From NCBI RefSeq assembly GCF_003054445.1, contig NC_042507.1, positions 2,046,001 to 2,110,000 of the forward strand: a stretch of 64,000 nucleotides of DNA, written 5' to 3'. The notes under the pieces are model-generated. The model ran no database searches and was not told the origin of the DNA. It saw nothing but the letters and a program-made list of their open reading frames with translations. This document shows, piece after piece, positions 1 through 9,029 of the stretch (the first letter of the stretch is position 1; the number at the start of each line of letters is the position of its first letter). A program made the translations under genes and the position numbers. The stretch comes from Pichia kudriavzevii (Eukaryota; Ascomycota; Pichiomycetes; Pichiales; Pichiaceae).

Positions 1-1
1 A

Positions 2-415
2 ATCAACACCTTAAAAAATGACAATCGACAATTGTATGAGAAGATACGATTTCTACAATTCCATCAATCAAAGACAAATATGGAACAAAACCATGGTATA
101 GACATTGAAAATAAGTACAAGTCGGATTACGAGCATGAACTACATCCAATTGAGCAGTTCAGATTGATGGAAACCAGGAGAATCAATTCCAAAATCACTC
201 CATGGGATAGAATATTTATCCAAGTGACCCGGACCATTTTAAGCACACCGTATACGAGATGGCTCTTTGTGGCTTATTGTTGTGGACTCCACTTGCTTGT
301 TATGGTAATGTCTTTGACTCTGATGAGTGGGCCTTCAAATATAGTGGAGGTTTCTTCAAGCCCACTAACGGCAGACCTTTCTGGGAACTTAGACCATGAC
401 ATGAAAATATTGTAA
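2..415 (+). CDS. COY1: COY1/CASP-like Golgi membrane protein, C-terminal part (5' end outside window)
   Basis: The frame is open from base 2 with no start codon, so the gene begins upstream of the window; 137 residues and a TAA stop are visible. The segment just before the membrane anchor reads DNRQLYEKIRFLQ, typical of the CASP/Coy1 family (golgin-type coiled-coil proteins). It is followed by the family's C-terminal block (a basic stretch, then the hydrophobic span WLFVAYCCGLHLLVMVMSL) that anchors the protein in the Golgi membrane. CASP proteins act in retrograde and intra-Golgi traffic. The short tail after the membrane span is Ser-rich. Identification rests on this C-terminal pattern alone, because the coiled coil lies outside the window. 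Confidence 0.8.
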   Translation: MNTLKNDNRQLYEKIRFLQFHQSKTNMEQNHGIDIENKYKSDYEHELHPIEQFRLMETRRINSKITPWDRIFIQVTRTILSTPYTRWLFVAYCCGLHLLVMVMSLTLMSGPSNIVEVSSSPLTADLSGNLDHDMKIL

Positions 416-788
416 GAACTGTGAAAATAGTGATAAACTCACACTGCGGATTCTCCACACCAACAAAAATTAGAGAAAAACAATAGAAAATGTAACGAAA
501 AGAAAAAGAAAAAGCCATTGTGAAATATTCCCTCAGTCCAAGAAAGCTTGATTACCACAATGGTCGGGGGTCCGTGTACATGAATAAATTCTGGACACCC
601 GAAGAGAGGGACAGTACAGCATGAGTTTACCATTGCTGTCACTTATATATTTCGCCGTTGTTCCACCATTTCATCTTTTGTTTCTTCTTCTATTTTTTCT
701 CCCATCTTTTCGGTCTTTCTCCTTCTCTCACACTTCTCGTACCTCCCCTTTATTTCTTTACTCTTTCAACCTGTATATTTCTTCAAAT
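416..788. promoter_or_regulatory. Intergenic: COY1 3' end and promoter of first reductase gene
   Basis: There is no gene here. A TATATAT box lies at 644-650, followed by a long pyrimidine-rich stretch (about 655-785) of the kind that often covers yeast transcription starts. A GC-rich element, CGGGGGTCCG, lies at 565-574 and looks like a zinc-cluster factor site. An in-frame ATG at 621 lies upstream of the TATA box, so it is unlikely to be in the main mRNA. Confidence 0.5.
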
Positions 789-1823
789 ATGAGTAAGCCA
801 AAAGTCTTGTTGATTGGATTCGGTGGTGTTGGAACCATTGTATCTTACACTTTGGAGCACCTTGGCCGTGCCGAGGTCTCTGCAGTTTCACGCCCAGAGA
901 CCCATGACTCTATAGTAAATGGATTTCGTATCGAGTCCATTGACTATGGTATCGTTGAGAACTATGTTCCGACCAACGTTTATGTCACAGCAAAAGAAGC
1001 TTACAAACAACAAGGCCCATTTGATTATATCATTATCACCACAAAGAATATCCCTGATATTGCACCAGTTGTTGATATGATTGATGGGTGCTTCAACGAG
1101 AAATCCGTTATTGTGTTGATTCAAAATGGCATTGGGATTGAAATTCCAATTTATAGGAGATATCCAAACGCAATTATATTAAGTGGGGTCACGTTGATTG
1201 GCACAACGTTGTACGAAGCTACAGTCAAGCATGTCGCAAGGGATGATATCAAGTTTGGGCCTTTTATCAACTATAACTTGGATAAACAGCTGCAGATTAA
1301 CAAGTGTAAGGAATTTATTGAACTTTATGAAAACGACAAAAACTTGGTTGAATATGAGGAAGATGTCAAGTTTACCAGATGGAGGAAACTCGTCTACAAT
1401 GCCTGTATCAATACAACCTGTGCGCTAGCTAATCTAGATGCAGGTAGAGTGCAGATATTTGGCGGATTCGAGACCCTCGTCAAACCTGCCATGTTGGAAG
1501 TCATTGCGGTTGCTAAAAGTGAGGGTGTTGAATTACCAGCAAAGGAAGTGATGGATACCATGTGCAATATGGGCAAAGATGTCTACTATCCACCTTCCAT
1601 GTTGATTGATGTTCGGAACGGCACGTACCTGGAACATATTGTCATCATTGGCAATGTTGTCAAATATGGGTCCCGTAATGGTGTTCCAATTCCAACATTG
1701 ACGGTGTTGAACAACTTGTTGAAGCTCGTCCAAATGAGAACAATGGAAGCCAATAAGAGGTTTGTCTTGCCAGAGAAGAGGCCACTTCCAGAGGAAAACT
1801 ACCAGATTGAATACCTCTATTGA
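789..1823 (+). CDS. Ketopantoate reductase-like protein (ApbA/PanE family), copy 1
   Basis: A 344-residue protein opening with a Rossmann NAD(P)-binding motif, GFGGVG, right after KVLLI. This is typical of the 2-dehydropantoate 2-reductase (PanE/ApbA) family, which reduces ketopantoate to pantoate on the way to pantothenate and CoA. The ITTKNIPD block in the first half and the C-terminal helical half (TRWRKLVYNACINTTCALAN) also fit the family. I chose the ATG at 789 because the reading frame becomes PanE-like exactly there and a TATATAT box sits at 644-650. The upstream in-frame ATG (621) would add a 56-residue hydrophobic leader. The next gene downstream is a close paralogue in the same orientation. 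Yeast PAN5 belongs to this family, but I cannot tell whether either copy is its true orthologue; other keto-acid substrates are possible. Confidence 0.85.
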   Translation: MSKPKVLLIGFGGVGTIVSYTLEHLGRAEVSAVSRPETHDSIVNGFRIESIDYGIVENYVPTNVYVTAKEAYKQQGPFDYIIITTKNIPDIAPVVDMIDGCFNEKSVIVLIQNGIGIEIPIYRRYPNAIILSGVTLIGTTLYEATVKHVARDDIKFGPFINYNLDKQLQINKCKEFIELYENDKNLVEYEEDVKFTRWRKLVYNACINTTCALANLDAGRVQIFGGFETLVKPAMLEVIAVAKSEGVELPAKEVMDTMCNMGKDVYYPPSMLIDVRNGTYLEHIVIIGNVVKYGSRNGVPIPTLTVLNNLLKLVQMRTMEANKRFVLPEKRPLPEENYQIEYLY

Positions 1824-2308
1824 TTTCCTGAAGTGCCATTCCCATCACATGGCTTATTCATCTGGATCTTATTGAACAAATGTACTATATATTAATTGTT
1901 ATTAACTACCTATTGTTTATTACCTGTCATTTTTAAAACATTATTCCTGAAATGTTATTCTTAAAATTTTAATCTTAAAATGTTATTCTTAAAATATTAT
2001 TCCTACTGTTATTTTGTCAGACTCGCTTCTGCTTTAGAGCCGGGGTCGGCAATTGCCCAATTAGGCAACCGGCCTTTTGATAACGCGTCTGGCGAATTCT
2101 CCAAGTCCTGTTTTTCTTCCAATGTACATGAACTATATAGGTGTATATATATATTCATACATATACTCAACGAGATGAAAGGATATCCTACTACGCTTAC
2201 GTCAGCTTCGACGTTTTGAATATTGGTAGTGGTTCTTCCCGTATATATATATATATATATATTCAAAAAATATCTTCCCCGCTAGCTACATTCTCTTTCC
2301 ACTGACAG
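1824..2308. promoter_or_regulatory. Intergenic between the two reductase copies; TA repeat
   Basis: Spacer between the tandem paralogues. It starts AT-rich with short repeated TTATTCTTAAAAT-like segments (about 1940-2010). It then has a GC-rich patch at 2036-2073 containing CGGGGTCGG (2041-2049), similar to the element upstream of copy 1. A pure TA run lies at 2242-2262, about 47 bases before the ATG, and probably works as, or contains, the TATA element. Confidence 0.5.
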
Positions 2309-3337
2309 ATGTCCACTAAGGTTCTTTTGATAGGTATTGGAGGTGTTGGATCCATTGCCGCATACACTCTACAACAAAATGGAGTTGAAGTCACTGCAGT
2401 GGCAAGATCATCCTACGACCAGCTACAAAATGAAGGTTTCACTATCGAGTCTTGCGATTATGGTAAAGTTGAGAACTTTAAGCCTACCCATGTATACAAA
2501 GACGTTAAGGAAGCCTATAACGAACAAGGGCCATTTGATTACATTGTCATTACCACCAAGAACATTCCTGATGTCAATCCCGTGGAAAAGATGATTGAAG
2601 GCGCCTATTCAAAGGACACTCCAATTGTCTTGTTGGAAAACGGTATTGGCATCGAGAGGTCCATGTTCCGTGCATATCCCGATGCAACCGTTATCTCTGG
2701 CGTGACCATGATCAGTAGTACCCTTTTCCACGGGAAAATTGTTAAACATGTCGGAGTTGATTCTGTATCCTTTGGGCCATTTATTAACTCAAACCTTGAT
2801 CGGGACTTACAAATTGCCAAAGCTAAAAAGTTTGCCAAGTTGTATTACAACCAACACAATGGTGCCAAATACGATGAAGATGTCAAATTTATTAGATGGA
2901 AGAAGCTTGTCTACAATGCAGCAATCAATACCACATGCGCAATAACCAACGTTGATTGTGGCCGTTTGGAATTGTTTGGAGGCATGGACAAGATTGTTCG
3001 GCCGGCAATGAAGGAAGTCATTGCTATTGCAAAGGCTGACGGTGTTACACTACCTGAAGGAATCGACGAGGCGATGATTCGTTCCGACGATGGCGAATAC
3101 TATCCTCCGTCCATGTTGATCGATGTCCGCAAGAATCAGTACACGGAATACAAGACCATATTAGGAACTGCCCTCGAGACTGCACAGGATTTGGGAGTTG
3201 AAGCACCGGTGTTGTCCCTCTTGTGCTCGTTACTTGAGGTTATCCAATACAGAACAATGGAGTCGCATGGGAGAATCGTCCTTCCAGAGAAGCGCCCGCT
3301 TCCATCGGACAACTACAAAATTGAATTTAAAGAATAA
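2309..3337 (+). CDS. Ketopantoate reductase-like protein (ApbA/PanE family), copy 2
   Basis: A 342-residue paralogue of the gene just upstream, in the same orientation. It has the same N-terminal Rossmann motif (KVLLIGIGGVG), the same GPFDYIVITTKNIPD block, the same RWKKLVYNAAINTTCAI segment and the same C-terminal LPEKRPLP signature shortly before the stop. The two proteins align almost end to end without large gaps, which points to tandem duplication. The expected role is NAD(P)H-dependent reduction of a 2-keto acid such as ketopantoate in the cytosol; substrate specificity cannot be read from the sequence. The ATG at 2309 matches the start chosen for copy 1 and lies about 47 bases after a TA run. 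Confidence 0.85.
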   Translation: MSTKVLLIGIGGVGSIAAYTLQQNGVEVTAVARSSYDQLQNEGFTIESCDYGKVENFKPTHVYKDVKEAYNEQGPFDYIVITTKNIPDVNPVEKMIEGAYSKDTPIVLLENGIGIERSMFRAYPDATVISGVTMISSTLFHGKIVKHVGVDSVSFGPFINSNLDRDLQIAKAKKFAKLYYNQHNGAKYDEDVKFIRWKKLVYNAAINTTCAITNVDCGRLELFGGMDKIVRPAMKEVIAIAKADGVTLPEGIDEAMIRSDDGEYYPPSMLIDVRKNQYTEYKTILGTALETAQDLGVEAPVLSLLCSLLEVIQYRTMESHGRIVLPEKRPLPSDNYKIEFKE

Positions 3338-3620
3338 ACATCCTAGTATATTGTTTAATGTGTAAGATGTTTTCTCCTGTCTATTATAGAGACATTCCCT
3401 GTGTTGGTACAATCAACCTAACCCTGTAGTAGATGAGCTTCACTGTCAACTAACTTTCTCTCTTTGCTGAGCCCCGCGCGGCACCCTTGATTTTCCCCCT
3501 CCCTATGAACACGTCTGCGAAACGGCTGATGTTGTGAAAACTCAGTTGTGTTCTATATTTACATGCAGATCTTCAACTCCTTAAAGGAGGCACTGGCATT
3601 GCCTATAGGTACAAGCAAGT

Positions 3621-5729
3621 ATGAGGAACATCAAACACCCGGGCGCTTCACAGCTTACACAGCTGGAACGTCAGACCCGGCACCGACTGCGCAAGAACAA
3701 GAGGGCCAGTCTTTCCAGTTCGTATTCAACAGATACAGTTACCACCACAGGGAGGTTGTTGGACAAGTTGAAGCTGACCGAAGAAGAATGGGAACAAGCA
3801 GACGCCATTGACGAGCATAGCGGTGGATATGACTATGAGTATGATAATGATTACGATTGTGCTTATGATGGAAACAGCAACACCGACGAGTCGGACTATG
3901 ATAGTTCGAGGTTTAGCTTTGACCCAGACCAGACATCTGTTACTGTCATTATACACAAAACACCAAAGAAGGGCACGCCACCAGACACATTCCATCACTT
4001 GAAGTCTGTTCTTGGATCAACAAAGAGGAAAAACATTGAGAAATCTGCAGTTAATAAGGCATTGGAATTGGGGAAAAAAATCAATACTGTTGAACACAAT
4101 GCTTCAAGGGTTGTGTATAACAGATCGGATGTTAAATCGATTCATATGGATACCCTTATCCACGATGCCCAGAGCAGTATAGTAAGTCTATCTGAATCTG
4201 ATGAGAGTGATGGTAACAATTACGATGATGGAGGCGATGGTGAGGACGATTTGGTTAATTTATACACACAGGAGAGTTTGGAAGACTTGAGCATGAACCT
4301 CCGGAAAGTTGAGACTGCACATCAGCACAAACGGTTTAACAATAGTATACATACACTAAAAAGTGAAGATTCACCCTTCACTCCAACAACACCAACCAGA
4401 TCAATGGTGGAATCCACGCCGTTGAATTCGCCATTGAAAAACTATTCTACTCCTCAATACTCAATAACAAGGACACCAAACGATAACTACTTTCATAAAC
4501 ATTCAGACTCAAACAATTCGATTGATATGGTGAATGCTTTGGATTATTACCAAACTAATGGATTCCATAGTGTCGCCTTAGATTCAACTCGAAATATCAG
4601 TCATGGACATACCAAATCAGCCATAGTTAATCACAACCAAGTGCTTATACAGGAGAATGACGTCAAAATAGAACCGGAATTGATTAGGTCTGCATCTGCA
4701 CCGATACAAAGGAAGCCTAGTATTAAACAATCACCAGCCCCAGAGAAACCATTACCTGCTTTACCAGTTCATACTCACAACAACAATTATTATACTAGTA
4801 TTACTGCCAACACTACTATTGATACTCCTAGCACTATTGATGCTCCTAAACCTACAACTACTGATATTACTATCAACAATAATACTACTATTAACACTAA
4901 TACTCTTTGTACTACTAGCAACGATAAGAATATTGATATTAATAACAACAACAACAACAACAGCAAAAGTAATAATCATAATAATAATACCAGCAAAAAC
5001 AATTTCAACACCGCTCCATTGCCTGCACTTTCAACGACGTACATTATACCGTCACCAAACCGCAAACAAACGTCATCTTCTAAACAATTCCACAATACCC
5101 AAGGGAGAGAAGGCCACAAGGAGCCCCACCATTATTACCCACATTATTACAGTCCTCAATTGCACCAAATCCAGCAATATAAAAATCCACCATATACTCT
5201 TATACACCCACAAACACACCCACAAACACACCCACAGACACACCCAACAAGCCAATCACATCAATATGGAACCCCACACAGCCGATACCATTACAACCGC
5301 ACCCTGCCTCACCCGATATACTCCTCCACCACGACCCGCCAAGTTCCCTATCCAACGCCTACAAACCAGCCAATTACCAACTCTCCCTCTACACAGATGC
5401 GATTCCCGCCTTCAACCACTTATCCTAGACCCAGAAAACACAAGACACTTCAGAGTCTCTCTGGTGAAGCTCTTCCTAATCACTCTCTCCCGCAACAACC
5501 AGTACAGCGCTCACAACAGCATCAAGCGTACACGGATCACCATTACATGAACCATCCTCCACAGTATTACTCCGGGAATCGATACCCTCCAAATGCGAGA
5601 TACCAGTTCCCATCACACCCTTCTCCAAAGATAAACAACGCCAACCTATACGAGCCGCCATCTTCTCCAAGCGAAAAGAGAAACAACACTTTCCAAAACG
5701 TGGACCTCTCCTACATAATCCCTCGATAG
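3621..5729 (+). CDS. Large disordered Asn/Ser/Pro-rich protein of unknown function
   Basis: I do not recognise a family for this 702-residue protein. Near the N-terminus it has a basic patch followed by GRLLDKLKLTEEEW (about residues 44-57), which looks like a short conserved helical motif. Acidic, Asp/Tyr-rich segments follow (about 65-100 and 190-215), then Ser/Thr-Pro sites around 250-290. An Asn-rich tract (about 430-460) comes next, then a 4-residue HPQT repeat (about 529-545) and a Pro/Tyr/His-rich tail ending IIPR. The composition suggests a regulatory scaffold without a folded enzyme domain. The start is uncertain: another ATG at 3563 opens a different frame that overlaps this one (to 3811), and the ATG at 3621 is simply the first in this frame. 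Confidence 0.65.
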   Translation: MRNIKHPGASQLTQLERQTRHRLRKNKRASLSSSYSTDTVTTTGRLLDKLKLTEEEWEQADAIDEHSGGYDYEYDNDYDCAYDGNSNTDESDYDSSRFSFDPDQTSVTVIIHKTPKKGTPPDTFHHLKSVLGSTKRKNIEKSAVNKALELGKKINTVEHNASRVVYNRSDVKSIHMDTLIHDAQSSIVSLSESDESDGNNYDDGGDGEDDLVNLYTQESLEDLSMNLRKVETAHQHKRFNNSIHTLKSEDSPFTPTTPTRSMVESTPLNSPLKNYSTPQYSITRTPNDNYFHKHSDSNNSIDMVNALDYYQTNGFHSVALDSTRNISHGHTKSAIVNHNQVLIQENDVKIEPELIRSASAPIQRKPSIKQSPAPEKPLPALPVHTHNNNYYTSITANTTIDTPSTIDAPKPTTTDITINNNTTINTNTLCTTSNDKNIDINNNNNNNSKSNNHNNNTSKNNFNTAPLPALSTTYIIPSPNRKQTSSSKQFHNTQGREGHKEPHHYYPHYYSPQLHQIQQYKNPPYTLIHPQTHPQTHPQTHPTSQSHQYGTPHSRYHYNRTLPHPIYSSTTTRQVPYPTPTNQPITNSPSTQMRFPPSTTYPRPRKHKTLQSLSGEALPNHSLPQQPVQRSQQHQAYTDHHYMNHPPQYYSGNRYPPNARYQFPSHPSPKINNANLYEPPSSPSEKRNNTFQNVDLSYIIPR
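5205..5245 (+). repeat. 12-bp tandem repeat inside coding sequence (HPQT repeats)
   Basis: The unit CACCCACAAACA is repeated about 3.4 times with one A-to-G change in the third copy. It encodes His-Pro-Gln-Thr repeats in the disordered protein. The unit length is a multiple of three, so copy-number changes would keep the frame. Confidence 0.85.
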
Positions 5730-6403
5730 CCTCTTGGAATCACTTTATTGTACTTTATCTCCTCCATGGCACCGGTACTTCACCTCAATGTAATGCAGTA
5801 TATCATCATATAACGTAATCAAATCCAATACTTTACAATTTGCACAAACATACTGCACACTCAATGACGTCAACTGTCTTTTTTCTTGTTCTTTTTCTTT
5901 TTCTTTTGCTGTATTCAGCGGGACAGAAGAAGATATTCTCCCATTTCACAATTAGAAAACGGTAAAGGACAAAGAGAAAAAAAAAAAAACACGTCACGTG
6001 ACATGCATGTCACGTGACTTGTCAGAGCGCGAAACGGGCGCGTTTGTTTTTGTTTTTTTTTTGGCTTTGTTTATGTTTTCGGTTTCGTTTATTTTTCGGT
6101 TTCGTTTATTTTTCGATTCTGTATTATGAGCGTTAGCGCTCGGCGTTTTCTTTTTTTTTTTTTTGTTTTTCTTTTTCGCTGTTGCAGAGTGGGAAGTGAA
6201 GCAGGCTTAAAGATGCGGCTGGAGGTTGGAAAACAAATAGGGACATTCGAGGTGGAGAAATGTGTGCAGGGTGGAAAATAATCAAAAGGACAACAGTTTC
6301 TTTTGGTGCATACTAATTTCTTTCATATATCCATAATCTCTGTTATTGATTGTTTTGGAATTTTCAGTTTCACATAACAACTTACTTTGCTTCAACTAAA
6401 AGA
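5730..6403. promoter_or_regulatory. Intergenic: ELO2 promoter with E-box palindrome
   Basis: A 674-base gap between two plus-strand genes. Notable parts are a T/C-rich stretch (5876-5910), an A run (5979-5989), and a perfect 26-bp palindrome with two CACGTG boxes (5993-6018). A GC-rich segment with CGCGAAAC and GCGCGTTT lies around 6027-6045. A 17-bp unit beginning CGGTTTCGTTTA is repeated twice in tandem (6080-6113). No open frame looks coding. Confidence 0.6.
5993..6018. promoter_or_regulatory. 26-bp perfect palindrome with two CACGTG E-boxes
   Basis: Two copies of GTCACGTGAC (5993-6002 and 6009-6018) are separated by ATGCAT, and the whole is its own reverse complement. GTCACGTGAC is the full site for bHLH factors of the Cbf1/Pho4/Tye7 type. 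It lies about 390 bases upstream of the ELO2 start, inside the only promoter in this gap. Confidence 0.75.
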
Positions 6404-7429
6404 ATGTCTTCATTTAATGGGATCCCGTTTCCTTCAATAGACCGTCCTTTTGGCGTGGAAATCTTCCCCCATGTGGAGAAGATATTTCGTTTCCTGTCAA
6501 ACGGGCATTTCGTTATGTCCGAATTTGAATTCGTGCAAGATGAGACCTTTCTCTCCACCCCGTACCCCGTGTTTGCGGCCATCGTTGTCTATTACACCGT
6601 CATTTTCGGCGGAGACAAGCTCATGAAGTCTTTTAACGTTAAACCCTTTGTTTTGAATGGATTGTTTCAAATCCATAACTTGTTTCTAACAACTCTGTCT
6701 TTGACATTGTTGTTATGTTTTATAGAACAATTAGTTCCACAGATTTACTATAACGGCCTCTTCTATGCCATCTGCGATGAAAGAGCATGGACACAGAAAT
6801 TGGTGGTTTTATATTACATGAACTACCTTACAAAATACTTGGAATTCATTGATACCGTCTTTCTTGTTCTGAAACAGAAGAAATTGACCTTTTTACACAC
6901 TTACCATCATGGCGCTACCGCGTTACTCTGCTATACCCAGTTGGTCGGTACAACTCCTATTTCGTGGGTCCCAATCAGCTTGAATTTGTTTGTCCATGTC
7001 GTCATGTATTGGTATTATTTCTTGGCTGCTAGAGGTATCAGAGTTTGGTGGAAAGAATGGGTCACCAGGTTCCAAATTATCCAGTTCTTGATTGACCTCG
7101 GCTTTATCTATTTTGCAGTTTACATCAAGGTCATGTCCGGAATCGACACAAAATACACAGCAGGATTGACTTGCTCTGGTACAAAAATTGCAACCATATC
7201 CGGCTGTTCCATCATCTCCTCCTATCTCTTTTTATTCATTGCCTTCTACATTGAGGTGTACAGGAAATCCTCCAAGAAGGCCAAGGTCGTCAAGAAGGTC
7301 AGAGGTGGCGTTGCTGCTAAAGTTAATGAGTATGTCCTCTTGGACAAGAAGACAATCCAGGAGAACTTTGACTCAAATACAGGCTCTCCAATTCCAACTA
7401 GGAGACGTACTGGTAAAAAGTTACAATAG
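6404..7429 (+). CDS. ELO2: Very-long-chain fatty acid elongase, ELO2/ELO3 type
   Basis: A 341-residue multi-spanning ER membrane protein of the ELO family. It carries out the condensing (3-ketoacyl-CoA synthase) step of very-long-chain fatty acid elongation, which feeds sphingolipids. Diagnostic features are EFIDTVFLVLKQK followed by the histidine box HTYHH (His165, His168, His169), then MYWYYFLAARG. At least six hydrophobic spans are visible, and the C-terminal tail is basic and Lys-rich, as usual for ER membrane elongases. The start ATG at 6404 gives MSSFNGIPFPSIDRPFG, similar in style to yeast Elo2/Elo3. The open frame extends 18 codons further without an ATG. I cannot separate ELO2 from ELO3 by eye. 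Confidence 0.92.
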   Translation: MSSFNGIPFPSIDRPFGVEIFPHVEKIFRFLSNGHFVMSEFEFVQDETFLSTPYPVFAAIVVYYTVIFGGDKLMKSFNVKPFVLNGLFQIHNLFLTTLSLTLLLCFIEQLVPQIYYNGLFYAICDERAWTQKLVVLYYMNYLTKYLEFIDTVFLVLKQKKLTFLHTYHHGATALLCYTQLVGTTPISWVPISLNLFVHVVMYWYYFLAARGIRVWWKEWVTRFQIIQFLIDLGFIYFAVYIKVMSGIDTKYTAGLTCSGTKIATISGCSIISSYLFLFIAFYIEVYRKSSKKAKVVKKVRGGVAAKVNEYVLLDKKTIQENFDSNTGSPIPTRRRTGKKLQ

Positions 7430-7669
7430 TTGGTTGCCATATGGTTATCCGCACAATAGATACAAGCTTTAAACAAATCTTGTTAACAAATATTATTTTC
7501 TAAATAGATGATCAGTACTATGGACAGCTTAATATCTTACTTTACGATTAAGTACTTATTCTTGTTTCGACTTCCCAGAAAACTCAAAATATAAAATATT
7601 AAAGTTATAAAATTACAAAATATTATATATAAAACTTCAGTACTATATAAAGGTACAATTAAAGTACAT
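7430..7669. other. Convergent 3' region between ELO2 and RRP43
   Basis: AT-rich spacer with many TATATA/TTATAAAAT stretches. It serves as the shared 3' end and termination region of two converging genes. No gene is seen. Confidence 0.5.
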
Positions 7670-8824
7670 TTAAAACTTCCCAATCATGTCATTTGCCCGG
7701 GTTTGTGCTAAACCTAAGGCATGTCTGATCATATCACTCGTAAACGGGCTTCCATTCCCCCTCTCAATAGTAACGCTCACAAATTCGCCCTTTCCGTTAC
7801 TCAATGCAGTGATTCTTTTTGATATATCGTTTTCGGCATCTCCTTCAAGGTCGGCCAATAATATTGAGTTACTCTCCATCTCACCACCGTGCATTTCCTC
7901 ATCTTCTCCTGCACCTCCATCGTTAGCATCGTACATATCAGCAATACCAAAGGTACTCGCCCAGCAAATTCTATCTTCTCTTAATTTCAAATCCCTATAT
8001 TCCGTTGGATCACATACCAAATCAAAACTTTGAATATTAACATTTGCATTTCTTTTACCTCCCCGGGTCCTCATAATACTCTCTCTTTCATTGAGATACA
8101 CGTTTGGAAGCTTGGTGTCCCTTAGTGCCTTCACTAGTGCAGCATAACATTGATCAAATAAGGGGCCCGTTTTACCAAAGACTTCCAATCTGGCATACAA
8201 TACAAAACTGAACTTTTTCTTGATTGCACCAACTTCATCGCCGGTGATTATCACAACTTCCCCTTTTTCATCCATACTTTGTAGTCCAACATTGACCCTT
8301 AATTCTTCTCTACTTATCAATCCAGAATGCAAAACACTTGCATATAACTGTTCACCTAAACCAATTTCCTCAGGACCTGGCGGTGCATTAGATCCTCTGG
8401 CAATTTCGACCACGGGATAAACTGCACCATTCTCATTCAACAAATCGCCACCTAGCAACTCAATCTCTTCCTCATTGCCTCTTTCTTCATCGACAATGAT
8501 GTCTGCATCCAACCTCATTCTATAATCATTAATGGCTTCAAAATCGTCTTCAACTACACCTGCGCTAATGGTACAGATAATAGATGTTCCTCCACATTTG
8601 ACGCTCGATGATCCTATAACACTAGTCGAATCGTTTGCCCTATCTTCAGTATTATACCTCGATATACCGGCCTTTGAGATAACTACTGGCTTAAACTCTT
8701 CAAATTCTCGTAATGATGGTCTATATCCTGCTGAAATATACTTTTGCAAGGTAATATCCGGAGCAATTAATGCTAATTCGGATGGTGAAAACACTGTGTT
8801 TTTGAGTACTACGCTTGTCTCCAT
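7670..8824 (-). CDS. RRP43: Exosome core subunit Rrp43 (RNase PH-like)
   Basis: A 384-residue protein that follows yeast Rrp43 nearly throughout. The N-terminal block has FSPSELALIAPDITLQKYI, then RPSLREFEEF, then a central YPVVEIARG segment. The FVLYARLEVFGKTGPLFDQC strand and the NERESIMRTRGG stretch follow, and the ending is MIRHALGLAQTRANDMIGKF. Rrp43 is one of six RNase PH-like subunits in the ring of the RNA exosome, which degrades and trims RNA in nucleus and cytoplasm. The yeast ring subunits are catalytically inactive. The Asp/Glu-rich insert before the last block is also present in the S. cerevisiae protein. The start ATG at 8824 is the first in frame and matches the family N-terminus. 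Confidence 0.93.
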   Translation of the reverse strand: METSVVLKNTVFSPSELALIAPDITLQKYISAGYRPSLREFEEFKPVVISKAGISRYNTEDRANDSTSVIGSSSVKCGGTSIICTISAGVVEDDFEAINDYRMRLDADIIVDEERGNEEEIELLGGDLLNENGAVYPVVEIARGSNAPPGPEEIGLGEQLYASVLHSGLISREELRVNVGLQSMDEKGEVVIITGDEVGAIKKKFSFVLYARLEVFGKTGPLFDQCYAALVKALRDTKLPNVYLNERESIMRTRGGKRNANVNIQSFDLVCDPTEYRDLKLREDRICWASTFGIADMYDANDGGAGEDEEMHGGEMESNSILLADLEGDAENDISKRITALSNGKGEFVSVTIERGNGSPFTSDMIRHALGLAQTRANDMIGKF

Positions 8825-9029
8825 ATCTGGTATTTCTTAGCGTAATTTTATCACTATATATTTCTTATGGAATTGTTGATAGAATAAAAGCATCTACAAA
8901 AATGAAAGAAAAAAAAAACGAATAAAAAAGGAAAAACTATATTGCGAAATCAATTTTTTTGTGTGCACAAACATGTACAATGCAAAATTATTTTCATACT
9001 CTACAAGAAGCTATTATAAAATGGGTACT

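Noticed and set aside
621-788. In-frame N-terminal extension of the first reductase (56 hydrophobic residues)
   Set aside because: It is translated pyrimidine-rich leader, the ATG at 621 lies upstream of the TATATAT box, and the paralogue has no counterpart.
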